64,000 nucleotides of DNA from JACDEA01 sp963742585 (lineage in GTDB: Bacteria > Actinomycetota > Acidimicrobiia > Acidimicrobiales > JACDEA01), in assembly GCA_963742585.1 (NCBI GenBank), contig CAVUMI010000003.1, forward strand, positions 62,001 through 126,000, read 5' to 3'. Made by a program: the position numbers and the translations under genes. Below the pieces are notes generated by a model. The model worked only from the letters and a program-made list of their open reading frames with translations, had not been told where the DNA came from and did not search any database. Shown piece by piece: positions 47,711 through 56,900 of the stretch. Position 1 is the first letter of the stretch. Each line of letters begins with the position of its first letter.

Positions 47711-48740
47711 GTCGGTTGTCGCCCTTGCGGTGTTGGCGCTGGCGCTGATCGCCGCGCCAGCAGACGCGGCGCGTTGGGCCGGCGCGTTCACGCGCCACAC
47801 GCTCGTCGCGGGCGCGACCTATCCGGCGCGCGAGTACTGGACCTATGTGCCGCCCGGGTTGCCGCCGGCCGGCCAACGCGCGCTGGTGGTGTACCTCCAC
47901 GGCTGCGCGCAACCGGCCGAGCAGGCCGCGTTGTCGACGCCGTGGAACGACCTGGCCGATCAGCGCGGGTTCATCGTCGCCTATCCCGAGCAGTCGACCG
48001 ACCCGACCACGGGCAGCCCGGCGCAGTGCTGGAACTCGGGGCAGGTCGTGGTGCCGCGCGGCGAGGGTGAGCTGGAGTCGGTCGCCCAGATCACGCGCCG
48101 CGTCGCCGCCGCGCACGGCGCCGATCCGGCGCGCGTGTATCTGGTCGGTGTGTCATCCGGCGCCCTGATGGCCAACGTGATGGCAGCGACGTATCCGGAC
48201 CTCTACGCGGCCGTGGGTTCGATCGAGGGCTGTTCTTATCTGTGCTCCGACCCGACCGGTGATCAGGCCTACATGCGGATGGGCGACTTCGCGCAGCCGA
48301 TGCCGGCGTTCATCGTGCAGGGCAGCGCCGACTACCTCACCAACCCGGTGATGGGCGAGCTCACCGTTCTGCAGTGGCTGGGCACCAACGATCTGATCGA
48401 CGACGGCGCGCACAACCTCTCGGTGTCGCTGCTGCCCGCGTCGATCGAACATCGCAATCTCGACGGGCTCACCAGCATCGGCGCCGGCGCGCCGGGTGAC
48501 ACCTGCACGCAGCAGCCGCCTCGCAACCCCTGCCTGCCCGCCGCGCTCGGCGTCTCGCCGTACCCCGCGACCGTCCGTCACTACAACGACGCCGCCGGCC
48601 GCGAGCTCGTGCAGGCCTGGCTCGTCCACGGCCTCTCGCACAACTATCCCGGCGGCAGCTTCGACGGCAGCTTCAGCGACCCCTACGCCGGCGACCTCAC
48701 CACCGCCGCCTACGACTTCTTCGAGTCCGCGCACAGCTAG
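47703..48740 (+). CDS. secreted PHB depolymerase-family esterase
   Basis: 345 residues. The signal peptide is MRRSVVALAVLALALIAAPA, cleaved near DAA. The catalytic domain has YWTYVPPGLPPAGQRALVVY, LHGCAQPAEQAA, the Ser elbow VYLVGVSSGALMANVMAATY, IVQGSADYLTNPV and a His-containing end WLVHGLSHNYPGGSFDGSFS. This matches the Esterase_PHB family (PF10503), acting on short polyhydroxyalkanoates or plant-wall esters. GTG 47703 overlaps the TetR stop by 8 bp, implying co-expression. The final stop interlocks with that of the convergent ATP-grasp gene at CTAG 48737-48740. Confidence 0.9.
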   Translation: MRRSVVALAVLALALIAAPADAARWAGAFTRHTLVAGATYPAREYWTYVPPGLPPAGQRALVVYLHGCAQPAEQAALSTPWNDLADQRGFIVAYPEQSTDPTTGSPAQCWNSGQVVVPRGEGELESVAQITRRVAAAHGADPARVYLVGVSSGALMANVMAATYPDLYAAVGSIEGCSYLCSDPTGDQAYMRMGDFAQPMPAFIVQGSADYLTNPVMGELTVLQWLGTNDLIDDGAHNLSVSLLPASIEHRNLDGLTSIGAGAPGDTCTQQPPRNPCLPAALGVSPYPATVRHYNDAAGRELVQAWLVHGLSHNYPGGSFDGSFSDPYAGDLTTAAYDFFESAHS

Positions 48741-49588
48741 GTCGCGAGGCGCTGCGCCTTGCCGATGAGGTGGTCGACCATCGCGCCGGCGACGTCGAGG
48801 CCGCCGACGGTCTGCGCCGGCACGAAGTAACAGGGAAAGTTCGCCTCGAGAAGAAACAGTTCGCCGCTCGACGACTCGAGGATGTCGACGCCGCCGAACT
48901 CGCGGCGGAGCGCGCGCATCGCGGAGTGAGCCAACCGGGCGAGCGGCTCCGGGCCAACCGCGTGGTAGTCGGCCGGATCGTCACTCCCGTGGCTGCGGAA
49001 GTCGTCCGCGGCCACGGGGTTGCGGTAGGTCGCGACCGCCTGATCGCCCACGAGGACAACGCGCCAATGAGTGGCTGCGTCGAGGAACGGCATCAGGGCG
49101 GGCATCGCGCCGCGCGCCAGCACGTAGTCGACTACCGAGAACAACGACGAGAACGAGTCAACTCGCACGACCCCGACGCCGCCGGAGAGACCGAACGACT
49201 TCACCACCAGCGGAAAGCCACCGACGCGGTCCGCGAACGATCGCAGCAGTTCGCGGCTGCCGCTCCCCGCGTAGACGGTCGGCGGCACGGGCAGCCCGGC
49301 CGCCTCGAAGACCATCGTCGCGGTGACTGGACGGAAGTGGATCCCGTCTGGCTCGGTGTAGAACGTCGAGACCCCTGGTCGGTAGAGGAACTCCTCGACG
49401 CGGAGCGCGGCGATCCCTACCGCGGGCCGGAAGAGCAGGTTCCCAGGATCGAGTCGATGGCGGGGGTCGTAGTCGAACGTGCGCGCATCGACGGCCACGT
49501 ACTCGACGCGGCGCGTCGCGCACGCGACGCGAAGTAATCGCGTCGTCTCGGGTGGGACCTCGATGTCGACGCAGTAGAAAGCCGGCAG
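48737..49588 (-). CDS. ATP-grasp ligase (RimK-like), start uncertain
   Basis: 283 residues if started at CTG 49588, or 253 from GTG 49498. The longer form adds FYCVDIEVPPETTRLLRVAC, which looks like a real N-terminal strand-helix, and AGGAAG lies 8 nt before the CTG. Motifs are LLFRPAVGIAALRVEEFLY, the ATP Lys/Gly loop GGFPLVVKSFGLSGGVGVVR (Lys130), HWRVVLVGDQAVATY, and the metal end GGVDILESSSGELFLLEANF, PCYF. These are ATP-grasp features of peptide- or amino-acid-ligating enzymes. It follows the 50-residue peptide gene by 5 bp, so the peptide is the best candidate substrate. The stop interlocks with the convergent esterase stop. Confidence 0.8.
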   Translation of the reverse strand: MPAFYCVDIEVPPETTRLLRVACATRRVEYVAVDARTFDYDPRHRLDPGNLLFRPAVGIAALRVEEFLYRPGVSTFYTEPDGIHFRPVTATMVFEAAGLPVPPTVYAGSGSRELLRSFADRVGGFPLVVKSFGLSGGVGVVRVDSFSSLFSVVDYVLARGAMPALMPFLDAATHWRVVLVGDQAVATYRNPVAADDFRSHGSDDPADYHAVGPEPLARLAHSAMRALRREFGGVDILESSSGELFLLEANFPCYFVPAQTVGGLDVAGAMVDHLIGKAQRLAT

Positions 49589-49593
49589 CGCGG

Positions 49594-49746
49594 CTACTTC
49601 CTGCGGTCTTCCCTGGCGCCGCCCTTGACGTTGGCGGCATCTTCGGACTCGACGGTCAGGTCCTCCACGAGACCGGCTTCTGATTCAGCGGTGGCGTCGT
49701 CGGCCGCGTCACCCTCGTGGGACTGCGGGCGCTCTTCCTCACCCAT
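49594..49746 (-). CDS. small acidic peptide, candidate RiPP precursor
   Basis: 50 residues with a clear ribosome site (GGGAGGGAAGCACC-ATG). It is strongly acidic up to residue 36 (MGEEERPQSHEGDAADDATA, then ESEAGLVEDLTVESED), followed by AANVKGG at 37-43 and a charged tail, AREDRRK. The DLxVxxxDAxxVKGG pattern resembles leaders of ribosomally made, modified peptides that end in a double Gly. The tail holds Glu, Asp and Lys, the residues that ATP-grasp ligases cross-link in graspetides. It lies 5 bp before the ATP-grasp gene. Family resemblance is by eye only; an unrelated small acidic protein remains possible. Confidence 0.6.
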   Translation of the reverse strand: MGEEERPQSHEGDAADDATAESEAGLVEDLTVESEDAANVKGGAREDRRK

Positions 49747-49810
49747 GGTGCTTCCCTCCCAACCGCCACGACATCGCGGCGAGTACGTCCACGGTACGCC
49801 CGTGCCGTAA

Positions 49811-50689
49811 CTAACGCGAGATCGACACGCTGGGGCTGGTGGCCAGGACGCGGCCGTCGGCGGCGACGGCAACGACTCGATAGGTCGCGGTGGTGGCGCG
49901 ATCGGGGAGCTGGTCGACGGCGGCGGTTGTCCCGATGTCCCGGATCTGGGCGACGACCTCGGTGCCCGCGTCGGCCGGATACGCGGGGCCCGGGGGCGCT
50001 TGGTCCCGGCCGAGGCGACGCAGGACGAGGTAACGGTCGAAACCCGGGCCGGTGTAGCCGCTCCAGCGCAGGTTGGCGCGCCCCGCTCGCTCCGGTGTCG
50101 CGGTGAGCCGCAGCGTCGCAGGCCGCGACCGAACCGTGGTCGGCGGCGGCGGCGTCGGTCGGGTGCCTGGCGGACGGGTTGGCGCGACGGTTGGTCCCGG
50201 ACGACGGGTGGTCGCGGTCGTTGGCGGGCGGGTCGGTGTCGGCGCTGGCCGTCCGACGCGCAGCCGCCCGTCGACAATCACGCCCTCGGCGTTCGCACCC
50301 AGTTCGACGCCGCGCACGTTTGCTCTGCCCTCGGGCCCGGTGCGGATGACCGTGCCGTCGGGCAGCCGCAGGCCGGCGACGCCGGGGATGACCGAGCCGT
50401 CGGGCAGCACGAGCAGCGCACCCGTCGCGCTGGTCAGCTGCACCTGACGATGTCCGTCGTTGCGCAGCGCCGCCGCGCTCACCGCGGCGATCACGAGGAC
50501 CACGGCGGCGGTGATCGTCACCAGCAACCGTGTCCGCGGGAAGGGCGTGGTCGGCGCGGCCGGGCCGGTCATGCCCGTGGCGTGGATGGCGCGCAGCCGG
50601 TCCTCGAGCGATGCCGCGAATTCGGCGCGTGGGGCCGGGGCCGGAGCGCCGCCGGCTTCGGAGAGGCGATCGTTCAGTTCGTCGGTCAT
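49811..50689 (-). CDS. putative membrane anti-sigma factor with Fn3-like extracellular domain
   Basis: 292 residues. A short cytoplasmic part (MTDELNDRLSEAGGAPAPAP to LEDRLRAIHATG) is followed by one helix (LLVTITAAVVLVIAAVSAAA), then a FecR-like beta segment (LVLPDGSVIPGVAGLRLPDG, TVIRTGPEGRANVRGVELG), a Pro/Thr-rich linker, and a C-terminal Fn3-like domain (LRLTATPERAGRANLRWSGY, TATYRVVAVAADGRVLATSP). There is no HxxxCxxC zinc finger. Its ATG overlaps the ECF sigma stop by 4 bp, the usual sigma/anti-sigma arrangement. The cytoplasmic part would bind the sigma factor; the external part may sense envelope changes. Confidence 0.75.
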   Translation of the reverse strand: MTDELNDRLSEAGGAPAPAPRAEFAASLEDRLRAIHATGMTGPAAPTTPFPRTRLLVTITAAVVLVIAAVSAAALRNDGHRQVQLTSATGALLVLPDGSVIPGVAGLRLPDGTVIRTGPEGRANVRGVELGANAEGVIVDGRLRVGRPAPTPTRPPTTATTRRPGPTVAPTRPPGTRPTPPPPTTVRSRPATLRLTATPERAGRANLRWSGYTGPGFDRYLVLRRLGRDQAPPGPAYPADAGTEVVAQIRDIGTTAAVDQLPDRATTATYRVVAVAADGRVLATSPSVSISR

Positions 50690-51321
50690 GGCCGGGCTGC
50701 CTTTCGCAACGCGGCAACGGCGCGGTGCAGGGTCACCGCCATCACCGCCTTCGACGTGCCCATCGCCGCAGCAGCCTCGTCATGCGATAGGCCGGCGAGA
50801 TACCGCAATGAGATGGCGCGCTGGTACCGCGGGTTGATCGTGGCGAGCGCTGCGAGCAGCGGGGCAGCGTCGCCGGGCACGTCGAGGCGATCGATGCCAA
50901 CTGACGCGTCGGCGTCGCCCGCCGACGCGGCACTGACGAGCGCGTGGGCGACGCGCGGTGCCCGGTTCCGTTGCTCGCGCCGGTGGTGGTCGACCAGTTC
51001 GTTGGCCGCGATGCGGAACAGCCACGCGCCGAAACCGCCGCCGCGCCAGCGGAACTGATCGAGGCTGCGCAGCGCCCGCTCGAACGTGGCCGAGGTGACG
51101 TCCTCGGCCACGGTACGCGAGCCGGTGCGCCGGTAGGCGAACGCGTGGATGCGCGGAAGGTAACGGCGGTAGAGCTCGGCCATCGCGTCTGCGTCCGAGC
51201 GCGCCGCCTCGACGAGCGCGCGCTCGTCGAGGTCAGCGGGGTCGGGAACGGCATGGGGCCACGGCTTCACAGTGTCGCCGACGGCCCCGGGCCGGGGCGG
51301 TTGTGGTGATGGCTCACCCAT
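50686..51321 (-). CDS. ECF-subfamily RNA polymerase sigma factor
   Basis: 211 residues. Region 2 is ALVEAARSDADAMAELYRRY, then AEDVTSATFERALRSLDQFR and GFGAWLFRIAANELVDHHRR. Region 4 is INPRYQRAISLRYLAGLSHD, EAAAAMGTSKAVMAVTLHRA. This is a standard two-domain ECF protein. ATG 51321 (GTG 51324 is the alternative) overlaps the preceding secreted-protein gene by 8 bp, and the stop overlaps the anti-sigma ATG. The genes from 51763 down to 48737 may be one transcript, in which case this factor would control the candidate peptide genes (inference). Confidence 0.92.
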   Translation of the reverse strand: MGEPSPQPPRPGAVGDTVKPWPHAVPDPADLDERALVEAARSDADAMAELYRRYLPRIHAFAYRRTGSRTVAEDVTSATFERALRSLDQFRWRGGGFGAWLFRIAANELVDHHRREQRNRAPRVAHALVSAASAGDADASVGIDRLDVPGDAAPLLAALATINPRYQRAISLRYLAGLSHDEAAAAMGTSKAVMAVTLHRAVAALRKAARP

Positions 51322-51763
51322 CACCTTGCGATGCCGGCGGGATGCCGGTGGTCACCACGCTGCTGCGGCCGACGATGTGGCCGGCGGCGTCGACGGCCAC
51401 CACCGCGTAGCGATAGCGGACGCCGGGACGGACGTTGGTATCGAGGAAGCGAGTGTGAGCGCGGTCGGCGGTGCGGAAGACGACTTCGCGTCCGTCGGGT
51501 GTGCCCCGCACGAGGCGGTAGCCAGCGAAGCGACGGGACGTCGACGGTGACCACCGGCAGCCGATGCCCCGTTGTTCGCCGTCGCTGGCCGGCTGACAGG
51601 CGAGGCGCAGGTGCTCGGGCCGGTCGGGTCGAGGTCTCACCTCGACCGCGGCCGACGGCCGAGCGGGGCGTTCGGCGGCGCCGGCGGGAACGGCCGACGC
51701 CGCGGCCACGCCGCCGGCGATGACGGCGCTGGCGAGCACGAGGGTGGTGAACGGCTTGGGCAT
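51314..51763 (-). CDS. secreted Fn3-like domain protein
   Basis: 149 residues from ATG 51763, which has AAGGAG 6 nt upstream. A longer upstream frame to 51817 lacks a site. The signal peptide is MPKPFTTLVLASAVIAGGVA, cleaved near PAGAA. The rest is one fibronectin-III-like domain: RRFAGYRLVRGTPDGREVVF, RFLDTNVRPGVRYRYAVVAV, DAAGHIVGRSSVVTTG. Two Cys (LACQ and GCRW) could pair. The Fn3 strands resemble those at the end of the anti-sigma protein two genes downstream, so this may be a ligand or decoy for that sensor (inference). Confidence 0.75.
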   Translation of the reverse strand: MPKPFTTLVLASAVIAGGVAAASAVPAGAAERPARPSAAVEVRPRPDRPEHLRLACQPASDGEQRGIGCRWSPSTSRRFAGYRLVRGTPDGREVVFRTADRAHTRFLDTNVRPGVRYRYAVVAVDAAGHIVGRSSVVTTGIPPASQGDG

Positions 51764-51864
51764 GCAAGGTCTCCTTGGTGAACGAGGGTGGGCGGGGGAG
51801 CGCGCTCGAGAGTCCAACGAACAACGACCAACCCGATTTCACCTACGCCGGCAAGAAAGCCATA

Positions 51865-51906
51865 TGTCGGTGTCCGGTCTCGAAAAACGGTCACTGCGCA
51901 CCGACA
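51865..51906. repeat. palindromic element family B, copy 4
   Basis: TGTCGGTG (51865-51872) and CACCGACA (51899-51906). The interior GGTCTCG...CGGTCACTGCGC matches copy 3 at 40013. It lies 18 bp past the subtilase stop, where a terminator is expected. Confidence 0.65.
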
Positions 51907-51923
51907 CTTGCGGCGGAGCCTGC

Positions 51924-54900
51924 CTAGGTCCGGCGGCGGCGGGTGAGGGTTGCGACGACGAGGGCGGCGGCGGTGAGGGCGAGGCCGGCGGCGGGGCCGG
52001 GACCGGCCAAGCCGGTTGCCGGGAGACTGCCCGTGCCACCGACGTTGCTTGCGGCGACCGCGCCCGCCACGCAGCCCAGGCCAGTGCCAGCGTCGCGATC
52101 AGCCGCGGTGGCCGTCGCGTTCGTGGGGATCGATGCGGCGAACGGCCCGACGCCGGCCGCGGCCAGCGCAGGTCCCGGCGGCTTGACCGGATCGTCGGTG
52201 ATCCTCCAGCCTTTGCCGCCGTTGATCGCGGTGCCGGTATCGCCTTGCGGTGTCACTGATCGCAGCGCGAACTGCCACCCATCACCGCGGCCGACACCCT
52301 TCACGGTGACGTGGTGTTCGGTCACGTACATCGGCGCGCCGACCTGCACCACGTCGGGCGCGCTGCCCTTACGCAACAACACCAACGAGTTGGCCGGCTG
52401 GCTGGTGCGCCAGTGCACGACCGCAGTGGTCGCGTCCACCCGTTCGGTGCGAACGTCGGAGATCAGCGGCGGCCCGCTCGCCGACTGACCCAACGGATCG
52501 CCGGTCGTGAACAGCACCAACCGCGGCCGGTATTCCAGGCCACTGGTGCGCCGCCCGAAGCCGGACTCCCACACGTAGAGAGAGTCGGTCAACGGGAAGC
52601 CGTCGACCGAGGTGCCCGGGTCGCCCCCCAGCTCGATGCGGAATGCCGCCTCGCGATTGACCAGGTTGGCGCGCAGCTTCGTGAGATCGCTGCATGGAAC
52701 GGTGAAAGCCTCGTTGACGTACGGCACGCTCCGGTACGCGGTCGGCGCCCCCACACGGATATCGGCCGGCGCGCTGAAGACGTCTTCGTACGACGTGCCC
52801 GGGCCCCACGTCGCCTCGGCGCTGTCAGCCAGGAGGACCACTTGGTGGGTGGGTGCACCAAGAACCCGGCTGGCGAGATCGTGTCGTGTGCTCAGCACGA
52901 CGGCCGCACCGGTGATCCTCTCCAAAGCAACGCCCGCGGGAAGCCGGAATTTGAACGCGCTGCCCACGTTGATCGGTCCGCAGATCGGCAGCTCGAGGAT
53001 GTCGCACAGCAACTGCGTGGTGGCGGGTACCGCGCCGACGTACAGCTGCCCGGAGTGGCCCCACACCGCGGTCTCGTCCGGGAACGGCTCCCCGGTCGTG
53101 GTGTCGGCGCTGAACAGCGTGGCGGTGTCGGCGGCGACTTGTGGAGCAAAGACGCCCGCCGGGGTCGTCACTGCAAGCGCGCCTTCCACGGGCGTCGCAC
53201 CGCCGGTGGCGGTGAACGACACGCGGTAGCGCGCGCCCGGCGACAAACCGGTGAACTTCACGATGTGCTCGGTGGCGCGTACCGGTTTGTTGAGGAACTG
53301 GCCGTCGTTCTCGACCTGGACCAGCGCGACGCCAGGGTAGGCCGACGCCGGACGGCTGTAGACGTCGCTACGGGTGATCGCCGCGCCAGTGTCCGACGTG
53401 AGCGTGACCGACGCCGTGGTCGGAACGTTGGTGGAGAACCGCACCACCGCGAGATCGGCGCTCGGCGCGCTGACCGACGCGCCGGTGATGGTTGCCGCCG
53501 GCGGTGCCGGTGCCGTTACGGCCGGCACCGCGGTGAAGCGGCCGGTGGCGGCCAGCGCGTAACCCTGCCGCCCGGTCAGCGGACGCTCCGAGAGCCCGAT
53601 GGCGTTCTGGTCCTGCATGACGAGGTCGCCCTTGACGTGGATCGTGTACCGCCCCGGCGCCGGGTTGGGCAGGTACACACCGTGCACGTTGTTGAGCCGG
53701 TCGCCCAACAGCGGGTTGCACACGCCGGGGAGTGATGTAGCGACGTCGGCCGAGGGCGTGGCCATCGTGTTGATGCGGTTGCCGCAATAGGACGTGCCGC
53801 CCGGCCCGTCGACCTGCAATGCGAGCTGGTTGACGACGACCTCGTCGGTGCCGATCCCGAGGAAGCTGGACAAGCCGCCGGGGTCACTCCACGCCAGGAT
53901 GACCTTGAGCGGTTGGCCGGGGCCGACGTCGACGGTGTAGGTGACGTCGTCGCCGGTGGCCACGCCGGCGCCGGTGTCACCCGCGCAGTGGCGGGGCGGC
54001 GGGCAGAACGGCACGTCGGCCACCCAGAGATTGGGCGACCCGGCGACGTCGTCGAAGTGCAGCGCGCGGTCGAGTTGCACCCGACCCCAACCTTGGCCGG
54101 CGGAGGGCCACTGGCCATCGAGCTCGCGGTTGGTGCCCACCGCACCGGTGTACTTACCGCGCATCCGCTGACCGGAGTTGACGATCACCGCCTTGACCAG
54201 CGCGGCCGACGGGTTGAACCCACCGGTCGTGGCACGCCGACCCGATGCGAAACCCACGACTGTCCCTGGTGGGCCGCCGGGGCCGAACCCGTCCTCGAAG
54301 TACTGCCGCACGAGGACCGCGTTGCCCGACAGAACCGGCGCCGACATCGAAGTCCCCTGCAGGACGTGCGTCTCAGTGTTCGTTCCGCCCTTGGGCGACA
54401 CGATCCGCAGGCCGGGATCGACGACGTCGGGCTTGATGCGGGCCAGGTTCGGAAGCTGACCGTCGACCAGCGCGGCACCGTGGCTCGAGAAGTTGGCGAG
54501 GCTGTCGAGCGACACGAAGTCGCTGGCCCCGTTGGCCATCGCTCCGGAGGTGATCGCGTCCTTGGCCACGCCCGGCTCGCCGATCGTGGCCATGTCGGGC
54601 CCCGCGTTCCCCGCCGAGACCACGACGGTCATGTCCTCGTTGTTGGTGACGAAGTCGTCGAGCCGGGGCGCCTCGCCGAGACTGACGATCGGGACCGCGC
54701 TGCCGATCGAGGCCGAGTGGACGCGAGCGCCGGTGCCCCGCACATACGGCCCGACGGTGTCCTCCGGCGTGGCCGCGCCGCTCGAGCCTCGGGTGCCGCT
54801 GGGCAGTCGTGCCGGCTCGTAGGCCTGGGACAACAGCTCGAAGTAGTCGGCCGGCAGGCCGGCCAGTGACTCCTCGTCGCCGCCGACGTCCTGGAAGACG

Positions 54901-55983
54901 ACCTTGGCGCGCGGCGCCATCCCGTCGTCGCCGTTGGCGACGCCGTAGGGCGGGTGGTCGCCCAGCAGGCTGCCCGACACGTGGCTGCCGTGGGTGCTGC
55001 CACCACTGTCGCCGGCCACCGCCTCGCACTCGGCCACCAGATTGAAATAGGCGAGCACCTTGCGGTGGCCGGTGCGCGGGCGCACGGTACGCGCCGGCCT
55101 GCATGTCGCCACTGCCGCTGCAGCCGGTGTCGCCCGGTGAGGTGTTCGGGGCTTGGTAGGTGTTGTCGGCCACCTTGCAGCTGGCGGCGGTCGGCTGGGC
55201 CGGGTTGGTGCAGTCGGAGAAGAACCAGCTGGCCGTCCCGTTGCGATCGAGCGCGTAGGCCATGCCGGTGTCGACGATGCCGGCCACTTCGCCGTCGCCG
55301 AGCAGCCCGTGGTCGGTCAGCGGGGTCGAGGCCCGCACCGCGGACTGCGTCACCCAACGGGCGTTGGCGTTCAGCGGGCGGATGACGGAGCGCACGGCGA
55401 CCGCCCCGACGGTCGGGTCGCCGACGAGCGCGGCCAGTGCGGCCGGCGTGGTGACGCGCGCGGTCCGGATGCGGGGGACGCCCGGTCGGTCGGGCATGGC
55501 GGCGATGGTCAGCTCGGTGCCGCGCGACGCGGTCTCGACGCCCTTGACCACCTTGGCCCACGCCGGGAAGGGGACCACCGCCCGCACCGACTTCAGCGCG
55601 CGGGCGGCGGTGGCGGCCCCAGCGCTGCCCCGCATCAGATAGGTCGCGTCGGGGACGACGGCCAGCGGGCGCAACGCGACTCGACCGAGCGCGACTTGCC
55701 CGGCCCGGCTGACGGGGACGTGCAGTTGCACCAACCACAGCTGGTCACTCGAGGTCGCCGAGGCGACCGTCTTCAGCCGCCGAGCCAGGTCGGTAAGCGG
55801 GCGCGGCGTCGCCGGCGCGCCCTTGGCCGGATCGAAGCTGACTCGGGCCAGGCGCACCCGGCTACCCCAGCCTTCACGTGGCGCCTCCGCGGCCGCCCGG
55901 ACCGGCGTCGGGAACGGGAGCAGCCCGGCGAGTACGACTGCGGCCGCAACGGCCTCCCAGGTCCGGCGCGGGGCGTGGCCCAC
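51924..55983 (-). CDS. large secreted S8 subtilisin-like protease with LPATG cell-wall anchor, one frameshift
   Basis: About 1352 residues. GTG start 55983; signal peptide around AVAAAVVLAGLLPFPTPVRA. A prodomain-like region is followed by the S8 triad: Asp about 238 (VAGIVDTGMAYAL), His about 331 (GGSTHGSHVSGSLLGD), Asn (SAGNAGP) and Ser about 545 (LQGTSMSAPVLSGNA). After a P-domain-like and Fn3-like C-terminal half comes a sorting signal: SLPATG, a hydrophobic helix (AAGLALTAAALVVATL) and RRRRT. A frame change near 55088 splits the prodomain from the His motif; the conserved blocks lie on both sides. It is probably a sortase-anchored surface protease, but no sortase gene is in the window. 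Confidence 0.88.
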
Positions 55984-56023
55984 GGCATCGGCTTAGCAGA
56001 CCACCCAGGAGTCGTCGCCCTCG

Positions 56024-56900
56024 GTGGCGAATACGGACAAATGCTTCTTGCACAGATCGTGGCGATCATCGCCTCGGCTGCTCGGGTTAGTCCTCGGAAC
56101 GCCCCCGCCCCATACGGTCACCCCCAACTACGTGGCCCTGGGCGACTCCTACACGTCGGGGCCGCTGATCCCGTCCTACGAACCGGTGTACGGGTGTCTG
56201 CGCTCGACCAACAACTATCCGCACTTGCTGGCGCCGAAGTTGGGGTTGCCCTTGCGCGATGCGAGCTGCGCCGGGCGCGGAGTCCGAGGACATGACTGCG
56301 CCGCAAGGCGTGACGCCCGGACCCAACCCGCCGCAGTACGACCGCCTCGACGCCGGCACCCAGATCGTCACCTTCCAGATGGGTGGCAACGACATCGGCT
56401 TCTCCGGCATCGCCGAGTCGTGCTTCGCGCCGGCCCCGCAGGGCACGCCGTGCCAGGACGAATACGTGGTCAACGGTCAAGACGAGATCACCCAGCGGAT
56501 CGCGGCGGCGGCGCCGCACGTGTCGGCCGCGGTCGCCGGCATCGCGACGCGGGCGCCGAACGCGCGCGTGTTCGTCGTCGGGTATCCGTCAATCGTTCCG
56601 GTGGTCGACGATGTGCTCGCGGTGTGCTGGCCGCAGCTCCCGGTGTCGCCGGCCGACATTCCTTGGCTGCGGGCCAAGACCCAGGAGCTCAATGCGATGG
56701 TCGCGTCAGCCGCCGCGGCCAACGGCGCGACGTACGTCGACCTCTACGCCGCCAGCGTCGGCCATGACTCGTGTCGCGCGCCGGGCATCCGGTGGGTCGA
56801 GCCCGCAGTATTCGTCGGTCCCGCCGCCCCGGTGCATCCCAACCTCGTCGGCATGCTCGCCATGACCGACGTGATCAACGCCGCCATCGCGGCCAACTAG
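56024..56900 (+). CDS. SGNH/GDSL hydrolase, one frameshift
   Basis: About 291 residues. Block I is NYVALGDSYTSGPLIPSYEP (catalytic Ser in GDSYTSG), block III is TFQMGGNDIGFSGIAESCFA and block V VHPNLVGMLAM (catalytic His). A frame change near 56275 separates RDASCAGR from SEDMTAPQGVTPGPNPPQYD. Several Cys (YGCLRST, ESCFAP, TPCQDE, VCWPQ) suggest an exported, disulfide-bonded SEST-like esterase. The N-terminus is uncertain: the GTG at 56024 gives a poor signal peptide, and a TTG at 56045 is possible. The final stop interlocks with the convergent flavin oxidoreductase at CTAG. Confidence 0.8.
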
